From NCBI GenBank assembly GCA_013003075.1, contig JABDLJ010000027.1, positions 1 through 64,000 on the forward strand: a stretch of 64,000 nucleotides of DNA, in the 5' to 3' direction. The notes under the pieces were generated by a model, which was not told the DNA's origin, made no database searches, and was given only the letters and a program-made list of their open reading frames with translations. Origin of the DNA: Paracoccaceae bacterium. GTDB lineage: Bacteria > Pseudomonadota > Alphaproteobacteria > Rhodobacterales > Rhodobacteraceae. Position numbers and translations under genes: made by a program. Of this stretch, positions 38,736-47,616 are shown piece after piece (the stretch's first letter is position 1; every line of letters starts with the position of its first letter).

Positions 38736-38926
38736 GGGGCGGCTCGCCGTTGAGGATTGCTTCCGTCCTACCGCGCCCGGCGTGAAGAAAAACCCGTGCA
38801 AAGTGTCCTTGCGGCAGGATGTCGCAAAAAAAACCGCGATTTGCCGACGGAACCGGCGTGCTGCCGCGTTTGAAGTCCAGAATGCAGGCAATGAAGCTGC
38901 TTCGGACAAGCAAAGGATGACGAGAT

Positions 38927-39427
38927 ATGAGCACGATGACAAAACTGACGATTGCAGCGGCCTTGACGGCGATGGTGGCAGGATCGGCGGTGTATGCCGC
39001 TGGCGGGCCGGGCCGGGGCGGGCCGCGCGGGATGCAGATCGACTTCTCGCAGCTTGACGCCGATGGCGATGGGCTGGTCACGCAAGCCGAGTTGGATGCC
39101 CATCGCAGCGCCCGCTTTGCCGAGATCGATGCCGATGGCAACGGCGATGTCACCCTCGAGGAGTTCCAAAGCCACGCGCAGGCCCGGTCCTCTGAGCGGG
39201 CAGCCGAGATGTTCAGCCGGCTTGACGCCGATGGCGACGGAGTGCTCAGCCGCGATGTGCTGGAAGCGCAGGGCGGCCGCCGGGGTGGCGGGGCCATGCT
39301 GGAGCGTCTTGATACAGATGGTGACGGCGCCATCTCGGAGGCAGAGTTCGAGGCGATGAAAGAGCGCTTTGCCGAGCGTCGCGGCGGGTTCGGCAAACGT
39401 CATGGCGGCGGCCGCGCCAACCGCTGA
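38927..39427 (+). CDS. Secreted EF-hand calcium-binding protein
   Basis: About 166 residues. A signal peptide (TIAAALTAMVAGSAVYA) is followed by four EF-hand loops: D43-E54, D67-E78, D99-V110 and D128-E139. Loops 1, 2 and 4 keep the D-x-D-x-D-G pattern and the twelfth-position Glu; loop 3 ends in valine, so it probably binds Ca2+ weakly. The Gly/Arg-rich ends look disordered. The next three genes are a sigma factor, a membrane protein and a periplasmic sensor, which suggests an envelope or metal-response group. Confidence 0.9.
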   Translation: MSTMTKLTIAAALTAMVAGSAVYAAGGPGRGGPRGMQIDFSQLDADGDGLVTQAELDAHRSARFAEIDADGNGDVTLEEFQSHAQARSSERAAEMFSRLDADGDGVLSRDVLEAQGGRRGGGAMLERLDTDGDGAISEAEFEAMKERFAERRGGFGKRHGGGRANR

Positions 39428-39508
39428 TCCGCGCATCGCAGACGGCGCGGGGCTAGGCGACCTGCGCCGGTTGCCGCGGCTCCGCGCGCGGGATAGGCCT
39501 TTGACAGG

Positions 39509-40096
39509 ATGCAGATGCCATTTGATGCCAGAGGGGACGACAGCGACGAAGCGCTTCTGGCCGCCTATGGGCGCGGCGATGCGGCGGCGGTGCGGCTGCT
39601 GACCGAGCGGTTGACCCCGCGCCTTTACGGCTATGCCGCGCGGATGCTGCGCGATGCTGCCGAGGCCGAAGACGTGGCGCAAGAGGCGATGCTGCGTCTG
39701 TGGCGTATGGCGCCGGACTGGCAGGCCGGACAGGCCAAGGTCTCGACCTGGGCCTTCCGGGTGGTCTCTAACCTCTGCATCGACCGGTTGCGCAAATCAG
39801 GCCGTTCGGTGGATCTGGACGCCGCGCCCGAGCCTCGGGACGCCAGCGCCAGCGCCGAGGCGGGGTTGATCGAGGCCGATCGTGCGGCGGCGCTGCAAGA
39901 GGCATTGGCCCGCCTGCCGGACCGACAGCGCGAAGCGGTGGTGCTGCGCCATCTTGAGGGTCTGTCCAACCCCGAGATTGCCGAGATCATGGACATTGGC
40001 GTGGAAGCGGTGGAAAGTCTGACCGCTCGCGCAAAGCGCGGCCTCGCGGCCGGGTTGGCTGGACGGCGCGCAGAGTTGGGATATGGCGATGACTGA
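39509..40096 (+). CDS. ECF-type RNA polymerase sigma factor
   Basis: 195 residues with sigma-70 region 2 (RLYGYAARMLRDAAEAEDVAQEAMLRLWR, residues about 40-75) and region 4 (LPDRQREAVVLRHLEGLSNPEIAEIM, about 135-165). No region 1 or 3, as in ECF factors. The 3' end overlaps the next gene by 14 nt, the usual arrangement for a sigma factor and its antagonist. Upstream lies the EF-hand gene, a candidate target. Confidence 0.93.
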   Translation: MQMPFDARGDDSDEALLAAYGRGDAAAVRLLTERLTPRLYGYAARMLRDAAEAEDVAQEAMLRLWRMAPDWQAGQAKVSTWAFRVVSNLCIDRLRKSGRSVDLDAAPEPRDASASAEAGLIEADRAAALQEALARLPDRQREAVVLRHLEGLSNPEIAEIMDIGVEAVESLTARAKRGLAAGLAGRRAELGYGDD

Positions 40097-40445
40097 GGAA
40101 AAAGAGAACGTCGACAATCTGTTGGAGGGCTTTTTTGAAGCTGGGCGCGGGGATGCGCCTGTGGCTTCAGCCGATCTGATGGAACGCATTTACGCCGATG
40201 CGCTGGCCGAGATACCGGCCCCGCCCGCACCGGCGCGGGCCGGGCTGCTGGCGCGGATTTCCGAGGCGATCGGCGGCTGGCCCGCGATGGCGGGGCTGGC
40301 AACGGCAACGGTGGCCGGGATTTGGATCGGCTATGCGCAGCCCGTGGGGCTTGGGGTCTTTTCCGCCGCCGAAGAGACCGCCGCGGCCTTCGAGCTTGGC
40401 GATCTTCTGCCCGGCTATGGTGGCCTGGCGCTTGAAGAGGGGTAG
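40083..40445 (+). CDS. Membrane-anchored candidate anti-sigma factor
   Basis: 120 residues with a short acidic N-terminus (NVDNLLEGFFEAGRGDAP), one membrane helix (about residues 68-88, MAGLATATVAGIWIGYA) and a short periplasmic tail. It lacks the zinc motif of ZAS anti-sigma factors. Overlap with the sigma gene by 14 nt suggests coupled expression and a regulatory partner role, but no anti-sigma domain is recognised, so this is position-based. Confidence 0.6.
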   Translation: MAMTEEKENVDNLLEGFFEAGRGDAPVASADLMERIYADALAEIPAPPAPARAGLLARISEAIGGWPAMAGLATATVAGIWIGYAQPVGLGVFSAAEETAAAFELGDLLPGYGGLALEEG

Positions 40446-40450
40446 AGACG

Positions 40451-40951
40451 ATGACTAGCGACACACCGGGGGCGGCCGGACCGGTCACCAGGACGGCGCT
40501 TTGGGTCAAGATGCTTCTTGCACTCTCGCTTGGTCTGAACCTGCTGATCGTCGGGATCGTACTGGGCGCGCTGGGCCGCGGCGGCCTTGATGGGCGCGAC
40601 GGCGACCGCTTTCAGGGCGCGCGCGAGTTGGGGCCCTTGCCGTTCGTTGCCGCTTTGGAGCCGCGCGACCGGCGGGCGCTGGGCCGCGCGCTACGCAATC
40701 AGGCCGAGCCCCTGCGCCAGAACCGCGAGATGCTGCGAGCCCGTTTCGATGCACTTCTGGAGGCGCTTCGGGCCGAGACCTTCGACCGGCGCGCGGTGGC
40801 GGCGCTGATCGCAGAGCAGCGCGGACTGGCGGTCGACCGGCAGGAAATCGGCGAGCGGATCCTGCTGGATCACCTGGCCTCGATCAGCCATGGCGATCGG
40901 ATGCAATATGCCGACCGGCTGGACAATTCGCTGCGCCGAGATCGCAGATAA
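40451..40951 (+). CDS. Periplasmic metal-resistance/CpxP-like sensor protein
   Basis: 166 residues. One N-terminal membrane helix (LWVKMLLALSLGLNLLIVGIVLGAL) anchors a mostly helical periplasmic domain rich in Arg, Leu and Ala (RRALGRALRNQAEPLRQNREMLRARFD). It resembles Metal_resist/CnrX-Spy proteins, annotated as periplasmic heavy-metal sensors. Only a few histidines are present (DHLASISHGDR), so metal binding is uncertain. It follows the membrane protein by 5 nt in the sigma operon. Confidence 0.7.
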   Translation: MTSDTPGAAGPVTRTALWVKMLLALSLGLNLLIVGIVLGALGRGGLDGRDGDRFQGARELGPLPFVAALEPRDRRALGRALRNQAEPLRQNREMLRARFDALLEALRAETFDRRAVAALIAEQRGLAVDRQEIGERILLDHLASISHGDRMQYADRLDNSLRRDRR

Positions 40952-40983
40952 GTGATCTATTTCAGTGTAATATTCGGCCGTCT

Positions 40984-42369
40984 TCAGGCGGCCGTGCGAC
41001 TGACCGTGACCTGGTTGCGCCCTTCTGCTTTGGCGCAGTAAAGCGCCCGGTCGGCCTTGTCGATCAGAGTGTTGACCGGCAGGCTGAGGCGCCCTTTCGC
41101 GCCACTCATCGCAAGCCCGATGCTGATCGTGACCGCCGTGCTCTGGTCCGAGCCCGGCAGGCGCACGGGATCGCGGGCGATCAGCGCGCAAAGCCGCTCT
41201 GCCGCCATCCGGGCATCTATGTCGCTGGTCTTCGGCAGGGCCATCAGGAACTCTTCGCCGCCGATTCGGGCCACCATGTCGATGCCGCGCAGATTGTCGC
41301 GCAACCGCTTTGCGACCTCGGCCAGCACGGCGTCGCCCGCGGCATGGCCCCAGGTGTCGTTGATCGCTTTGAAGCGGTCGATATCGGCCAGCATCACCGC
41401 GTATTGCCGTCCCGTCTTGCGGGCCAGCTCGTCGATCTGGGCGATATGGGCATAGGCGTAACGGCGGTTATAGAGCCCGGTCAGGGGATCGATCACCGCA
41501 AGACGCATGCTGTCCTCGACCGAGGCGCGCAAAAGATCGGCGCGCCGTTTGCGGGCCAGCTGGTTTTTCAGGCGCAGGGCAAGCTCTTGCGGCTGAAAGC
41601 CGACGAGCAGCAGGTCATTGGCGCCGAGATCGAGCGCGTTGGCCACCGCCATGCTGTTATCGGCATCGGTGATGATGACGATGGCGGCATGCCGTGTGCC
41701 GGGTCGCGAGCGCAGGTCCGCCAGAAGCCGCAGCCCGTCGCCGGGCGCCTCCAGCGTAGCATCGATCACGTAGACGTCGGGCGGCGCGGCGCTATCGGCT
41801 TCGGCCAGGGCGCCGGTCAGATCGAGCGTGGCGACCGGCTGGCTGATCTCGCGTTTGAGCTGGGCGGCCAGGGCGATGCCGCGGGCGCGGCTTTCGGCAA
41901 CCAGAGCGATCCGGGCCGCCGGCGCGAAATCCGGAGCCTGCTCGGAAAAGCCAAGACAGCGCACCGTGCTTTGGTGCTGCTCCAGCGCGCGGTCGGTCTC
42001 GCGGGCGCGCATCAGGCTGCGGGTGCGCGCCATCAGCGCAAGTTCGTTGAAGGGCTGGGGCATCACGTCTTCGGCCCCCGCGGCAAGCGCCGAGACGACA
42101 TCGCCGGCCTCGCGGTCGCGCGACATCAAGAGCACCGGAACATCGCGCATCCCGGTCTGGGCCTTCAGCCGCTCTGTCAGTCGGGTGCCGGGCATGTCGG
42201 GAAGTTCGCTGGCCGAGAACACCAGGTCGGGCGGCGCGGCGCGCGCCATCTGCAGTGCGTCAGAGGCGGTGGAGCACATCGATACGTTGTAACGCCCGCG
42301 TTTGAGAATAGCCGCCAGGGCGATGCGGTTCGTTGCGACACTGTCCGCGACCAAAATGCGCCCGCCCAT
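40984..42369 (-). CDS. PleD-like diguanylate cyclase (REC-REC-GGDEF)
   Basis: 461 residues from ATG 42369, with GAGGA five bases upstream; the longer GTG at 42381 is less likely. Two receiver-like domains (about 1-120 and 150-280) precede a GGDEF domain. GGEEF at residues 370-374 and an I-site RGID five residues before it are intact, so c-di-GMP synthesis and product feedback are expected. In receiver 1 the phospho-acceptor position is A53 and the conserved lysine is glutamine (MPQPF), so it cannot be phosphorylated. Receiver 2 keeps an Asp (VIDATL). Confidence 0.9.
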   Translation of the reverse strand: MGGRILVADSVATNRIALAAILKRGRYNVSMCSTASDALQMARAAPPDLVFSASELPDMPGTRLTERLKAQTGMRDVPVLLMSRDREAGDVVSALAAGAEDVMPQPFNELALMARTRSLMRARETDRALEQHQSTVRCLGFSEQAPDFAPAARIALVAESRARGIALAAQLKREISQPVATLDLTGALAEADSAAPPDVYVIDATLEAPGDGLRLLADLRSRPGTRHAAIVIITDADNSMAVANALDLGANDLLLVGFQPQELALRLKNQLARKRRADLLRASVEDSMRLAVIDPLTGLYNRRYAYAHIAQIDELARKTGRQYAVMLADIDRFKAINDTWGHAAGDAVLAEVAKRLRDNLRGIDMVARIGGEEFLMALPKTSDIDARMAAERLCALIARDPVRLPGSDQSTAVTISIGLAMSGAKGRLSLPVNTLIDKADRALYCAKAEGRNQVTVSRTAA

Positions 42370-42465
42370 GAAGATCCTCACAATTTGATACGGTTTGTGC
42401 CTAGTGAATTGAGATATTGGCGATATTGGTTAAGAAACAGTTTCAGAAATTTGCCGGAGCACCAG

Positions 42466-42744
42466 ATGGAGCGGAATGCCGCTGAGATTTTCGCGACCCG
42501 CGCGCTGGGATGGCTGGCGGCTCAGGACGAGATTTTGCCTGTGTTCATGGGGGCTTCGGGGGCGTCGGCCGAGGATTTGCGGCACGGCGCCGCCGATCCG
42601 GCCTTTCTTGGGGCGGTGCTGGATTTCTTGATGATGGACGATGCGTGGGTGATTGCCTGCTGCGACGATTTGGGCGCGCCCTACACCCAGCCCCAGGCCG
42701 CGCGCGCCGCTTTGCCGGGCGGCGCCGAAATGCACTGGACCTGA
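42466..42744 (+). CDS. DUF3572 protein
   Basis: 92 residues from ATG 42466, preceded by CCGGAG. It is acidic and cytosolic, with the DUF3572 pattern LGWLAAQDEILPVFMGASGAS and DDAWVIACCDDLGAP near the middle. This alphaproteobacterial family has no known role. It is divergent from the PleD-like gene. Confidence 0.85.
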   Translation: MERNAAEIFATRALGWLAAQDEILPVFMGASGASAEDLRHGAADPAFLGAVLDFLMMDDAWVIACCDDLGAPYTQPQAARAALPGGAEMHWT

Positions 42745-42787
42745 GCTGGGCGAAGCGCCCTCGTCGGGTGGCCGGGCCGGATGCGGC

Positions 42788-43228
42788 TCAGAGCTTCTTC
42801 AGCGCCTCGGCGCCATCGGTCAGCCGGGCCAGGTAGTGCATCAGGTCGGCATGTTCGCTGGCCGACAGCCGCTCTGCCATGACCGCGTTGTTGGCCTGCG
42901 CCAGCGGCGTGCCCTCGCTTAGGCGCTGGCGGCCGAGGGCGGTCAGTTGCACAGCCGTTGTGCGCCCGTCGCCGTCGCCGGCCTTGCGCGCGATCAGACC
43001 GCTGTCTTCCATGCCGCGCAAGGTGCGCGAGGTCGCAGTGCGGTCGATCCCGATGAAGCGGGCGATCAGCGAGGGGCGGCTTAGCCCCTCGTTGCCGACC
43101 GCCAAGAGAACGCACCAGCTTGTGCGCGTCAGGCCCAGGGGTTTGAGCCCCTCGTCGAGGCGGCGCTCTTGCACGCGGGCGGCGCGCGAGAGGTGATAGC
43201 CGAGCGAGGCGTGCAAACGGTAGCTCAT
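42788..43228 (-). CDS. MarR-family transcriptional regulator
   Basis: 146 residues with the MarR winged-helix layout: N-terminal dimer helices, RTSWCVLLAVGNEGLSRPSLIARFIGIDRTATSRTLR in shortened form as helix-turn-helix (about 40-80), and the wing DGRTTAVQLTALGRQRL. No ligand can be predicted. It is divergent from the phosphatase gene, with the two starts about 100 nt apart, so it may control that promoter. Confidence 0.9.
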   Translation of the reverse strand: MSYRLHASLGYHLSRAARVQERRLDEGLKPLGLTRTSWCVLLAVGNEGLSRPSLIARFIGIDRTATSRTLRGMEDSGLIARKAGDGDGRTTAVQLTALGRQRLSEGTPLAQANNAVMAERLSASEHADLMHYLARLTDGAEALKKL

Positions 43229-43325
43229 GGAGTGTCTTGGTGGGCGATCCGCCGCGCCCTGTCAACGCCGGCTCTGGTGCCGGTGTGCGCTTTGCAATCG
43301 GTGCAAGAGGTGCCATAGCTGCCGG

Positions 43326-44021
43326 GTGACCAGACCCAGCGCCATTTTGTTCGACAAGGACGGCACGCTTTTCGACTTCCAGCTAAGCTGGGGGACGTGG
43401 GCGGCCGGATTTATCGAGGATCTCGCCGGCGGCGATCCGGGGCGGGCGGCGCGGCTGGCAGAGGCGCTGGACTACGATCTTCAGACCCGCCGCTTTGCGC
43501 CGACCAGCGTCGTGATCGCCGAGACGCCCGAGGTGATCGGCGCCGAGCTTGCGCCGCATCTGGAGGGGCTGAGCGCCAGCGAGATCGCCGCGCGGATGAA
43601 CGCCAGCGCGGCCGATGCGCAGCTTTTGCCGGTCTTGCCGCTGGCACCGTTCCTGAAGGATCTGCGGGCGCGCGGCTATGCGGTCGGTCTTGCCACCAAT
43701 GACGCCGAGGCCCCGGCGCGAGCGCATCTGAAGGCCGAAGCGATCGTGGAGCTCTTCGATTTCCTCGCCGGTTATGACAGCGGCCACGGCATGAAACCGG
43801 CGCCTGGGATGATCCATGCCTTTGCCAAGGCGGTGGGCGTGCCCGAGGCCGCGGTTGTGATGGTGGGCGACAGCCGGCACGATTTGATCGCGGGGCGCGC
43901 GGCCGGCGCGCTGTGCGCCGGTGTGCTGACCGGCACGGCAAGCGCCGATGACCTTGCGCCTTATGCCGACGTTGTGCTGCCCGATATCGCGCATCTGCCG
44001 GGCTGGCTGGAGCGCTTCTAG
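43326..44021 (+). CDS. HAD-family phosphatase (Gph-like)
   Basis: 231 residues from GTG 43326; an upstream frame is Cys/Arg-rich and unlike the family. HAD motif I is FDKDGTLFD near residue 13, motif II is GLATNDAEAP near 120, the lysine is HGMKPAPGMI near 158, and motif IV is MVGDSRHDLIAG near 180. It resembles phosphoglycolate phosphatase-type enzymes with a helical cap domain. Exact substrate unknown. Confidence 0.87.
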   Translation: MTRPSAILFDKDGTLFDFQLSWGTWAAGFIEDLAGGDPGRAARLAEALDYDLQTRRFAPTSVVIAETPEVIGAELAPHLEGLSASEIAARMNASAADAQLLPVLPLAPFLKDLRARGYAVGLATNDAEAPARAHLKAEAIVELFDFLAGYDSGHGMKPAPGMIHAFAKAVGVPEAAVVMVGDSRHDLIAGRAAGALCAGVLTGTASADDLAPYADVVLPDIAHLPGWLERF

Positions 44022-44133
44022 GCGCGCATAGCGCCGGGCAGAGCGCGCAAAAAACGACAAAAACCGTCGCGATCCGGCCCGCATGGGACCTGCCGCTCTG
44101 CCCATTCTGGGGGCAGGTGGCAAGGAGATGTGG

Positions 44134-45690
44134 ATGACGGGTCAGCCAGCAAAGCGGCGCCGCAGCGGCGGGCGGGCAGGGCTTGCGGGCCGGCGCGGCG
44201 ACGCCGTGATCGAGCAGATGCCGTGGTCGATCCCGGTCAATACCGATGCGCCGACCGAGCCCTTGAGGCCCGAGGGTGTCGAAGCGATCCATGACGGCGC
44301 GATGCGTATCCTCGAAGAGATCGGCATCGAGTTTCTGAACGACGAGGCGCTGGATCTCTTTCGAAAGGCCGGTTGCACGGTCCAGGACCGCAACGTGAAG
44401 ATGGGCCGCGACTGGGTGATGGAGATGGTCGCCCTTGCGCCCGAGACCTTCACGATCATGCCGCGAAATCCTGCGCGCGAGATCCCCATCGGCGGGCGGC
44501 ACTTGCTCTTCGGCAACGTCTCGTCGCCGCCGAACTACTGGGATATGGAAACCGGCAAGGTGCCCGGCACCCGCGCGCAATGCGCCGATCTTCTGAGGCT
44601 GACACAGTATTTCAACTGCATCCATTTCGCGGGCGGCTACCCGGTCGAGCCGGTGGATATCCATCCCCGCGAGCGGCATCTCGATGTGGTCTATGACAAG
44701 CTGACCCTGACCGACAAGGTGGCGCACGCCTATTCGCTGGGCAAAGAGCGGGTCGAGGACGTGATGGAGATGGTGCGCATTGCCGGCGGGCTGAGCCATG
44801 AGGCCTTCGAGGCGCGCCCGCACATGTACACCAATATCAACTCTACCTCGCCCCTGAAGCACGACCACCCGATGATCGACGGCTGCCTGCGTCTGGCGCG
44901 GCGCGGGCAGGCGTTGGTAGTGACGCCCTTCACCCTGGCCGGCGCGATGGCGCCGGTGACGATGGCCGGGGCGGTGGCGCAGTCGATCGCAGAGGCGCTG
45001 TGCGCGATCGCCTTGTTCCAGTACGTGCGGCCGGGCTGCCCTTGCGTGATCGGTACCTTCACATCGAATGTCGACATGAAATCGGGCGCGCCGGCCTTCG
45101 GCACGCCGGAATACATGCGCGCGACGCAGATGACCGGGCAGATGGCGCGCTACTACAAGCTGCCGATGCGCTCTTCGGGGTCCTGCGCCGCCAACGTGCC
45201 GGACGGCCAGGCGATGTGGGAGACCTCGAACAGTCTCTGGGCGGCGGTGCAGTCGGGCACCAATATCGTCTATCACGCCGCCGGATGGCTAGAGGGCGGG
45301 CTGATCGCGAGCCCCGAGAAATTCATCATGGATTGCGAAGTTCTGCAGATGATCCAGCGCTATTTCGATCCCGCGATCACCGCCACAGAACCCGGCGACA
45401 TCGCGCTCGATGCGATCCGCGATGTCGGAAACGAGGGGCATTTCTTCGGCATCCAGCACACCCAGGATCGCTATACCACCGCCTTCTACCAGCCTTTCCT
45501 GGCCGACTGGCGCAATTACGAAGGCTGGGATCTGGCCGGAGGGGTCTGGACCGCCGAGCGCGCCAATGTTCTTTTCAAGGAGATTATCGGCAGTTTCGAG
45601 CCGCCGCCGATGGACGATGCCATCCGTGACGAGCTGGCCGATTTCGTAGCGCGGCGCAAGGCCGAGGGCGGCGCGCCGACCGATTTCTGA
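44134..45690 (+). CDS. MttB-family (trimethylamine methyltransferase-like) protein
   Basis: 518 residues from ATG 44134, with AAGGAG six bases upstream. The MttB TIM-barrel family is clear (RPEGVEAIHDGAMRILEEIGIEF, GGLSHEAFEARPHMYTNIN, then the Gly-rich C-terminal half). The coding sequence has no in-frame amber, so it is the pyrrolysine-free type that demethylates betaines or other quaternary amines onto a corrinoid protein. No corrinoid protein (MtbC-like) or reactivase is adjacent, so the partner must lie elsewhere. Confidence 0.9.
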   Translation: MTGQPAKRRRSGGRAGLAGRRGDAVIEQMPWSIPVNTDAPTEPLRPEGVEAIHDGAMRILEEIGIEFLNDEALDLFRKAGCTVQDRNVKMGRDWVMEMVALAPETFTIMPRNPAREIPIGGRHLLFGNVSSPPNYWDMETGKVPGTRAQCADLLRLTQYFNCIHFAGGYPVEPVDIHPRERHLDVVYDKLTLTDKVAHAYSLGKERVEDVMEMVRIAGGLSHEAFEARPHMYTNINSTSPLKHDHPMIDGCLRLARRGQALVVTPFTLAGAMAPVTMAGAVAQSIAEALCAIALFQYVRPGCPCVIGTFTSNVDMKSGAPAFGTPEYMRATQMTGQMARYYKLPMRSSGSCAANVPDGQAMWETSNSLWAAVQSGTNIVYHAAGWLEGGLIASPEKFIMDCEVLQMIQRYFDPAITATEPGDIALDAIRDVGNEGHFFGIQHTQDRYTTAFYQPFLADWRNYEGWDLAGGVWTAERANVLFKEIIGSFEPPPMDDAIRDELADFVARRKAEGGAPTDF

Positions 45691-45798
45691 GTACAGCGCC
45701 GCGCACGCACCAAAAGCTCAAGGATTTCTGCGCTATAGGCGACGGGCCGCCGGTTTGTTAGACTGGGTCCGACGGCGATCTAGGGCAAGAGAGGGCAT

Positions 45799-47559
45799 AT
45801 GTTCGGGACAGACAGAACGGTTGCGACACGCATCGCGCTGGCCGCGTTTGGCGGTCTGGGCGGGCTTTGCCTTTATATCCTGATCGAGATCGTCGATGAC
45901 GACGTGATCTCGGGGCGCGCGTTCCTGGTGACGTCGATCTTTCTGGGTTGGTTCTTCGGTCTTGCGCTGGGCACGGTCGGGCCGCTGCCGATGCGCAAGG
46001 CGCTGATCGCCGGTCTGATGGTTGCGGTGCCGGTGGCGACGCTGGTGACCTTGGCCAGCTACCGGTTCGAGACTATCGACGATTTCCTGGAATCCTTTCC
46101 GCTTTTTGCCGCGCTCTTGTGTCTTTTCGCGCTGCCGGGGCCGTTCCTGATCACCGGGCTGCGCGATGGGCTGATCTTCGATTACGCCTCGCTCTTCGAC
46201 GAGGCCTGGCAGGCGGTGGTGCGCATTTCGGCCGCCTTCGTCTTTCAGGGCGTGTTCTGGGCGCTATTGCTGCTGAGCAGCGCGCTTTTGGGGCTGGTGG
46301 GGCTCGATTTCATCGAGGACCTGTTCGAGCTTGACGGCGCGGTGCCGGTCCTCTCGGGGATCGTGGTGGGGCTTGCGATCGCGGTGGCCAACGAGTTGTC
46401 GGATTACGTCTCACCCAGCCTGGTGTTGCGGCTGTTGCGCCTTTTGCTTCCGGTCCTTGCGGTGGTGGTCGCAATCTTCGTCGCCGCCCTGCCGCTTCGC
46501 GGATTGTCCGGGCTTTTCGGTAACTTGTCGGCGGCGGCCACGCTGATGGGGATGTCGTTTGTCGGGCTGACGCTGATCTCGGTGACGCTGGACCGGGACG
46601 CCGAGGAAGAGGCGGGCTCGGGCACCTTGCGGCTGTCGGTGCAGGTAATGGCCTTACTTCTGGCTGTGATCGGGCTCTTGGCCTGCTATGCGGTCTGGCT
46701 GCGGGTGGACCAGTACGGCTGGACGCCGGCGCGGCTGGCGGCCATGGCCGGCGCGGTGATCGCGGCGCTATACGGGCTGGCATATGCCGCCGCCATCGTG
46801 CTGCGCGGCGCCTGGAGCCAGCGAATTCGGCAGATCAACGTTGCCATGGCGCTGATCACCGTGGCGATTGCCGCGCTTTGGCTGACGCCGCTGCTGAACC
46901 CCGAGCGCATCTCGTCCAACCACCAGATCGCAAGGTTCGAGCGTGGCGAGATCACCGCCGAAGCGCTGGACCTCTGGACGATCCGCAACGACTGGGGCCG
47001 GGCCGGTACGGCGGCGATTGCGCGGCTGTCCGATCCGGCGCACCCGCGGGCCGGCGATCTTGAGCCTCGGCTGGCGCTTCTGGACAGTGCGGCAAGCGCG
47101 TACGAGTTCCAGAGCGCGGTGCCTCCGGAGAGCCTGGCGGCCGATATCGAAACACTGCGCGGGATGTTGGCCGTCACCGGGGAGGCGGACGCCTTGCCCG
47201 AGGCGTTTTTCCAAAGCGTGGGTGCGGGGCGGATCAGCTACTGGATCGCCGGCTGCGAGCGCAGCACCCCGGGCGGCAATCCCGGCTGTGTAGCCGTCAT
47301 CGCCGACTTCCTCACCACATCGCCCGGTCTGGAGGTTTTCGTGATCACGATGCAGACCTCGCGGTCGATCGGGGTCAACACGCATGGCTCTGCCAACGCC
47401 GGCTTTCGTGAGCTGCGCCCCAACAGCCTGCCGCAGCCGATCTACACCGGTCTGCCGCCCGAGGTGATCGACCGCATCCGGTCGGGCGCGTTCGTGATCG
47501 GCGCACCCGGCATCAACGCCCTGCGCGTGCGCGGGGTGGAGATCTTCGCAGTCCCCTGA
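45799..47559 (+). CDS. DUF4153 membrane protein
   Basis: 586 residues with about 12 hydrophobic helices in the first 390 residues (for example GLGGLCLYILIEI, AAFVFQGVFWALLLLSSALL), then a soluble C-terminal domain of about 190 residues. Matches the DUF4153 layout; function unknown. It is separated from MttB by 108 nt and from the H-NOX-like gene by 57 nt. Confidence 0.8.
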   Translation: MFGTDRTVATRIALAAFGGLGGLCLYILIEIVDDDVISGRAFLVTSIFLGWFFGLALGTVGPLPMRKALIAGLMVAVPVATLVTLASYRFETIDDFLESFPLFAALLCLFALPGPFLITGLRDGLIFDYASLFDEAWQAVVRISAAFVFQGVFWALLLLSSALLGLVGLDFIEDLFELDGAVPVLSGIVVGLAIAVANELSDYVSPSLVLRLLRLLLPVLAVVVAIFVAALPLRGLSGLFGNLSAAATLMGMSFVGLTLISVTLDRDAEEEAGSGTLRLSVQVMALLLAVIGLLACYAVWLRVDQYGWTPARLAAMAGAVIAALYGLAYAAAIVLRGAWSQRIRQINVAMALITVAIAALWLTPLLNPERISSNHQIARFERGEITAEALDLWTIRNDWGRAGTAAIARLSDPAHPRAGDLEPRLALLDSAASAYEFQSAVPPESLAADIETLRGMLAVTGEADALPEAFFQSVGAGRISYWIAGCERSTPGGNPGCVAVIADFLTTSPGLEVFVITMQTSRSIGVNTHGSANAGFRELRPNSLPQPIYTGLPPEVIDRIRSGAFVIGAPGINALRVRGVEIFAVP

Positions 47560-47616
47560 TTTTGGCAAATTATTAAGCCATGTGGACTAGACCGTCGCTG
47601 ATCACGAGGGTTCGCG

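Noticed and set aside
38849-38870. GGAACC followed by CGTT as an ECF promoter ahead of the EF-hand gene
   Set aside because: The spacing is 12 nt, while ECF promoters need about 16-17, so this is not a credible promoter.
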